This document shows, in pieces, positions 61,186-64,000 of a stretch of 64,000 bases of DNA; position 1 is the first letter of the stretch; each line of letters opens with the position of its first letter. The notes below the pieces were generated by a model. The model did no database searches. It was not told the origin of the DNA and worked only from the letters and a program-made list of their open reading frames with translations. Source of the stretch: Streptosporangiales bacterium. GTDB taxonomy: Bacteria > Actinomycetota > Actinomycetes > Streptosporangiales > WHSR01. The stretch covers positions 1 through 64,000 of the forward strand of contig WHSR01000002.1 of NCBI GenBank assembly GCA_009379995.1. The letters run 5' to 3'. Made by a program: the position numbers and the translations under genes.

Positions 61186-62133
61186 GTGACGGTGTTCCGG
61201 GTCAGGGTGCTCGCGCTGACGCTGGGTGCATCCGTAGCCCTCTCTCCGGCTCCGCAGGCCGCGATACCGCCGGCCGACCCGCACACCCTCGATATGCGGC
61301 TGGGACGGCAGCTCGACTCGTGGGCCGCCTCCGGCCGGCAGTTCCTGTTGGTCGACCCACGCGGGGACGGCCGGGCCGTCGAGGTGCTGGGCGACGTGAG
61401 CACCGCCAGGCACATCGCCGTCCTCGTGCCCGGCAGCGACCAGACGCTCGCCAACTTCGACGGCGGTCCCGCCAATCCCCGTACCGCGCCGGCGCGCACC
61501 GCCCGCCTCCTGGCCGGCGCGATCGAGGCGGCCGACCCGGGCAGCGTGGCCCTCGGTAGGACGGCCGTCGTCGCCTGGCTGGGCTACGACCCCCCGGACG
61601 GCTTGCTGGCGGGGGCGCGGTCCGAGCCGGCCATCGCCGGCGCCCGCGCCCTCCTCCGGTTCCTGCACGCGGTGAACCCGCGGGGGAGCGCGCACCTGAC
61701 CATGGTCTGCCACAGCTACGGTTCCGTCGTCTGCGGTCACCTGGCGCCGGTCCTGCGGGACGCGCCGGGACGGGTGGGCGACATCGTCGTACTGGCCAGC
61801 CCCGGCATGGATGTTGGCTCCGCGGCCGAGTTGCACACCACCGCACGCCTCTGGGCGGCCAGGGCCGAGGGCGACTGGATCGGCCACGTCCCCCACCTCC
61901 GGTTCGCCGGTCTCGGCCACGGCGCGGACCCGGTGAGCGGGTATTTTGGTGCTTGCGTGTTCAGTACACGCGGGGCTCGGGGCCATGCCGGTTACTACGA
62001 ACCCGGCAGTGAGTCGCTGCGCAACGTCGTGCGCATCGTGCTCGGTCGCGGCGGCCGCGTCGAGTACGCGGGCGCTGCCCCGCGAAAGGGATGCGATGCG
62101 CATATCGAGGGGACCCGTGACGGCCGGGAGTGA
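61186..62133 (+). CDS. Secreted alpha/beta hydrolase, DUF1023-like
   Basis: 315 residues. Signal peptide at the N-terminus (VTVFRVRVLALTLGASVALSPAPQAA). HIAVLVPGSDQTLANFD, catalytic Ser177 in VCHSYGSVVCG, and LASPGMDVGSAAEL fit the actinobacterial DUF1023 esterase/lipase-like family. Candidate His lies in GYYEPGSESLRN's vicinity but is not certain. The next gene starts inside its 3' end. Confidence 0.85.
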   Translation: MTVFRVRVLALTLGASVALSPAPQAAIPPADPHTLDMRLGRQLDSWAASGRQFLLVDPRGDGRAVEVLGDVSTARHIAVLVPGSDQTLANFDGGPANPRTAPARTARLLAGAIEAADPGSVALGRTAVVAWLGYDPPDGLLAGARSEPAIAGARALLRFLHAVNPRGSAHLTMVCHSYGSVVCGHLAPVLRDAPGRVGDIVVLASPGMDVGSAAELHTTARLWAARAEGDWIGHVPHLRFAGLGHGADPVSGYFGACVFSTRGARGHAGYYEPGSESLRNVVRIVLGRGGRVEYAGAAPRKGCDAHIEGTRDGRE

Positions 62134-63343
62134 TCCGGCCGTCGTCCGCACCGGGGGACTGTCCGGACTGGCGGCGCGCATCGAGGCGGCGACGCCCGCG
62201 ACCCGTGAGCGCACGGTGGACGGCCTCCGCGCGATCGGCATCTGCGGCATCGTGCTGGGCCACTGGCTGGTGACGGCGCTCGTACTCGGCAGCGGGAGCC
62301 TGCACATCGCCAGCCCGTTGGCGACGCTGCCGTCGTTTTCCCCGCTCACCTGGGCGCTGCAGCTCCTCGGGCTGTTCTTTCTGGTCGGCGGGTACGCGAA
62401 CGCGCGCAGCCTGTCGTCCGCCGGCGCGGCTGGGCGTTCGTACCTGTCGTGGCTGCGTGGGCGGGCGGCCCGGCTCGGCCGGCCGGTGGTGATCCTGCTC
62501 GCCGCGTGGGCGATCGTCGGGTCGACGCTGTGGGCGATCGGGGTGCCTCCGGGCACCATGCGGACGACCGTCGTGCTGGTGGTGCAGCCGCTGTGGTTCA
62601 TAGCCGTCTACCTGATCACCACGGTGGTGACCCCGCTGGCGGTCGCGGCGGACCGGGCACTGGGCGTTGCGGCGGCCGCCGTCCCGCTAGCCATCACGGC
62701 GGCCGTCGACGCGGCGCGGTTCGTCTACGACATGCCGGTCGGCGGGGTGAACGTGCTGGCCGCCTGGCTGGTGACGTACCAGCTCGGAGTCGCGTGGGCG
62801 CGCGGCGGACTGGCCGGCCGCGCCCATGCGTGGGCACTCGTGGTCGGCGGCGGGGTGCTCGCGCTGGTGCTCGTGGCCGCGTTCCGGTACCCGCTCAGCA
62901 TGGTCGGCATCACCGGCGCTCCGCGTTCCAACCTCAGTCCCCCGTCGCTGCTCGTCCCGGCCGTCGCCGCCCTGCAGACGGGCATCGCCCTGCTGTTGCG
63001 CGGCCGGCTGGCCGCCCTGCTGGCCCGCCCGCGCGTCTGGGCGGCGGTGGTGCTGCTCAACCTGTCCGCGATGACCGTCTTCTGCTGGCACCAGACCGCG
63101 TTGCTCACCGTGACGTTGGGCGTCAACCTGGCCGGGCAGTTGCCCGGGCTGCACACCGAGCCGGCCGGGGTGCTCTGGCTGATGGAGCGGCTCGTCTGGC
63201 TGCCGGTCTTCGCGGCGGCGCTGCTGGCGCTGTGGCTCATCTTCCGGCGCTACGAGGGCCGGTGGCAGGTCCCCAAGGCCGCCCGCGTGGCGGTCGTGGC
63301 GCTCGCGCTCGGCTACGCGATCTACGCGGCCACTGTGCTCTGA
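62096..63343 (+). CDS. Acyltransferase 3 family membrane protein
   Basis: 415 residues with about ten membrane segments. The N-terminal VDGLRAIGICGIVLGHWLV carries the family His; QLLGLFFLVGGYANARSL and a C-terminal FCWHQTALLTVTLG segment are also family-like. Such proteins acylate sugars or lipids of the envelope. ATG at 62096 (AAAGGG upstream) or GTG at 62117 (GAGGGG upstream) are both good starts. It overlaps the hydrolase gene and is probably co-translated. Confidence 0.85.
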   Translation: MRISRGPVTAGSDPAVVRTGGLSGLAARIEAATPATRERTVDGLRAIGICGIVLGHWLVTALVLGSGSLHIASPLATLPSFSPLTWALQLLGLFFLVGGYANARSLSSAGAAGRSYLSWLRGRAARLGRPVVILLAAWAIVGSTLWAIGVPPGTMRTTVVLVVQPLWFIAVYLITTVVTPLAVAADRALGVAAAAVPLAITAAVDAARFVYDMPVGGVNVLAAWLVTYQLGVAWARGGLAGRAHAWALVVGGGVLALVLVAAFRYPLSMVGITGAPRSNLSPPSLLVPAVAALQTGIALLLRGRLAALLARPRVWAAVVLLNLSAMTVFCWHQTALLTVTLGVNLAGQLPGLHTEPAGVLWLMERLVWLPVFAAALLALWLIFRRYEGRWQVPKAARVAVVALALGYAIYAATVL

Positions 63344-63353
63344 CCCTTCCCCC

Positions 63354-63420
63354 CCGCCGAGATCTATGTTGTGGGGAGCATTTGTCCGTTTTGGGCCCCC
63401 CACAACATAGATCTCGGCGG
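63354..63420. repeat. Palindromic intergenic repeat, copy B
   Basis: Perfect 23-bp arms: left CCGCCGAGATCTATGTTGTG plus GGG (63354-63376), right its exact complement (63398-63420), loop of 21 bases. Same family as 22856-22920, sharing CGCCGAG, GTTGTGG and an AAAACGG core. It lies between two convergent genes and can act as a two-way terminator. A simple CGGCT run follows at 63424-63460. Confidence 0.9.
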
Positions 63421-63453
63421 ACGTCGGCTCGACTCGGCTCGGCTCGGCTCGGC

Positions 63454-64000
63454 TCAGCTCAGCGTCGCGCGGTCCGCGACGTCCCACCAGCTCGCGTCCC
63501 CGAGGTGGGCGAATCCGAGCGAGGTGTACAGGGCCAGGCCCGCGTCTGTGGCGGTCAGCACCGCCGGCACGTCCGGATTGCGGCGCAGCATCATGGTGAG
63601 GATCACCCGGGCGACGCCCCGGTGCCGGTGCTCGGCCAACGTGGCCAACCAGTACACCCCCACCGACGAGCCGTTGTGGAAGGTCACGCCGGCCCCGGCG
63701 ACCTCGTACGAGCGCTGCCCCACCCAGAACGCGAGGCCGGGCACGGCGAGCAGACCGGCCGGCGCGAACAGGCCGGGACGGACCGGCCGCAGATCGGGGT
63801 AGGGGAAGCCATCCACGATGGCCCGCTCGGCGTCGGCGAGTTCCTCCTCGTCGAAAACCCGGAAGACCGCCACGCCGCTGGTCGCTTCGAGGTCCACGTC
63901 CCCGAGGGCATCGACCGGCCCCGGTTGGCGCATCATGGCCGGCATCCGCCAGGCTCGGCGGAAGCCGTACGGGGCGAGATCGAGGGTGCCGTAGGGATCC
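63454..64000 (-). CDS. GNAT-family acetyltransferase, cut by the window edge
   Basis: The frame is open to the right-hand end of the window, so the N-terminus is missing; 182 residues are visible. The acetyl-CoA region WLATLAEHRHRGVARVILTMML and the end ALYTSLGFAHLGDASWW are typical of GNAT enzymes. An internal ATG at 63945 could be a start, but the upstream in-frame sequence (DPYGTLDLAPYGFRRAWR) reads like protein. Substrate unknown. Confidence 0.8.
   Translation of the reverse strand, partial: DPYGTLDLAPYGFRRAWRMPAMMRQPGPVDALGDVDLEATSGVAVFRVFDEEELADAERAIVDGFPYPDLRPVRPGLFAPAGLLAVPGLAFWVGQRSYEVAGAGVTFHNGSSVGVYWLATLAEHRHRGVARVILTMMLRRNPDVPAVLTATDAGLALYTSLGFAHLGDASWWDVADRATLS

Noticed and set aside
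63424..63460. CGGCT pentamer run as a functional repeat
   Set aside because: Short, imperfect simple-sequence tract between convergent genes; no sign of function.

Overview
The window is high-GC actinobacterial chromosome. It contains no tRNA, rRNA or CRISPR that I can see. The gene order (rpoB-rpoC, str, S10, spc and alpha ribosomal operons, truA, rplM-rpsI, glmM, glmS, acpS, nnrD/E, alr, tsaE/tsaB/rimI/tsaD), GTG-rich starts, C+ (zinc) forms of S14, S4 and L36, and very long shadow reading frames all fit Actinomycetota. I would guess Streptosporangiales or a relative, possibly thermophilic, but cannot prove it.

Layout. 1-6240: 3' part of rpoB, rpoC and a perfect palindromic terminator. 6382-8204: a degenerate M20 peptidase homologue and a DUF4190-type membrane protein. 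8233-12923: str operon (rpsL, rpsG, fusA, tuf) behind a good sigma-70-type promoter. 12977-22840: S10 plus spc operons, one unbroken ribosomal run. 22986-31054: secY, adk, map, a DUF1707 protein, infA, rpmJ, rpsM, rpsK, rpsD, rpoA, rplQ, truA. 31083-34799: two paralogous proline-rich membrane proteins on the minus strand. 35011-37606: rplM, rpsI, glmM. 37632-40816: a decayed ISL3-type IS, a gene it truncated, and a 658-residue membrane protein. 41007-45645: glmS, an AbrB/PIN toxin-antitoxin pair, acpS and the NAD(P)HX repair enzyme. 45741-48846: a PrsW-like intramembrane protease carrying a C-terminal colicin D-like toxin domain, followed by a colicin D-type immunity protein. 48927-57715: a GH36 glycosidase, alr, a hydrolase, a family 4 uracil-DNA glycosylase and the t6A genes, interrupted by a large protein with a Flp-pilin-like start. 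57732-64000: a frameshifted cation exchanger, a two-component system, a secreted hydrolase, an acyltransferase and an edge-cut GNAT.

Most of the window is housekeeping. The ribosomal genes are packed with ATGA/GTGA overlaps and supply translation, with secY, adk and map co-transcribed as usual. glmM and glmS make the amino-sugar precursor and alr the D-alanine for the wall. TsaE, TsaB and TsaD make t6A on tRNA.

The points that stand out are these. (1) rpoB looks mosaic: everything before about nt 1480-1530 has non-actinobacterial, Chloroflexota-like sequence and a looser codon choice, while the rest is typical actinobacterial. (2) A protease-toxin fusion sits beside its predicted immunity gene. 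(3) Short repeats begin with GTGAGC at stop codons and create tiny translationally coupled reading frames (after fusA, and between the histidine kinase and its regulator); one of these families also lies in frame inside a coding gene. (4) Several gene 3' ends are duplicated across the stop codon (fusA, rplP, the immunity gene). (5) A palindromic intergenic repeat family is present in two copies.
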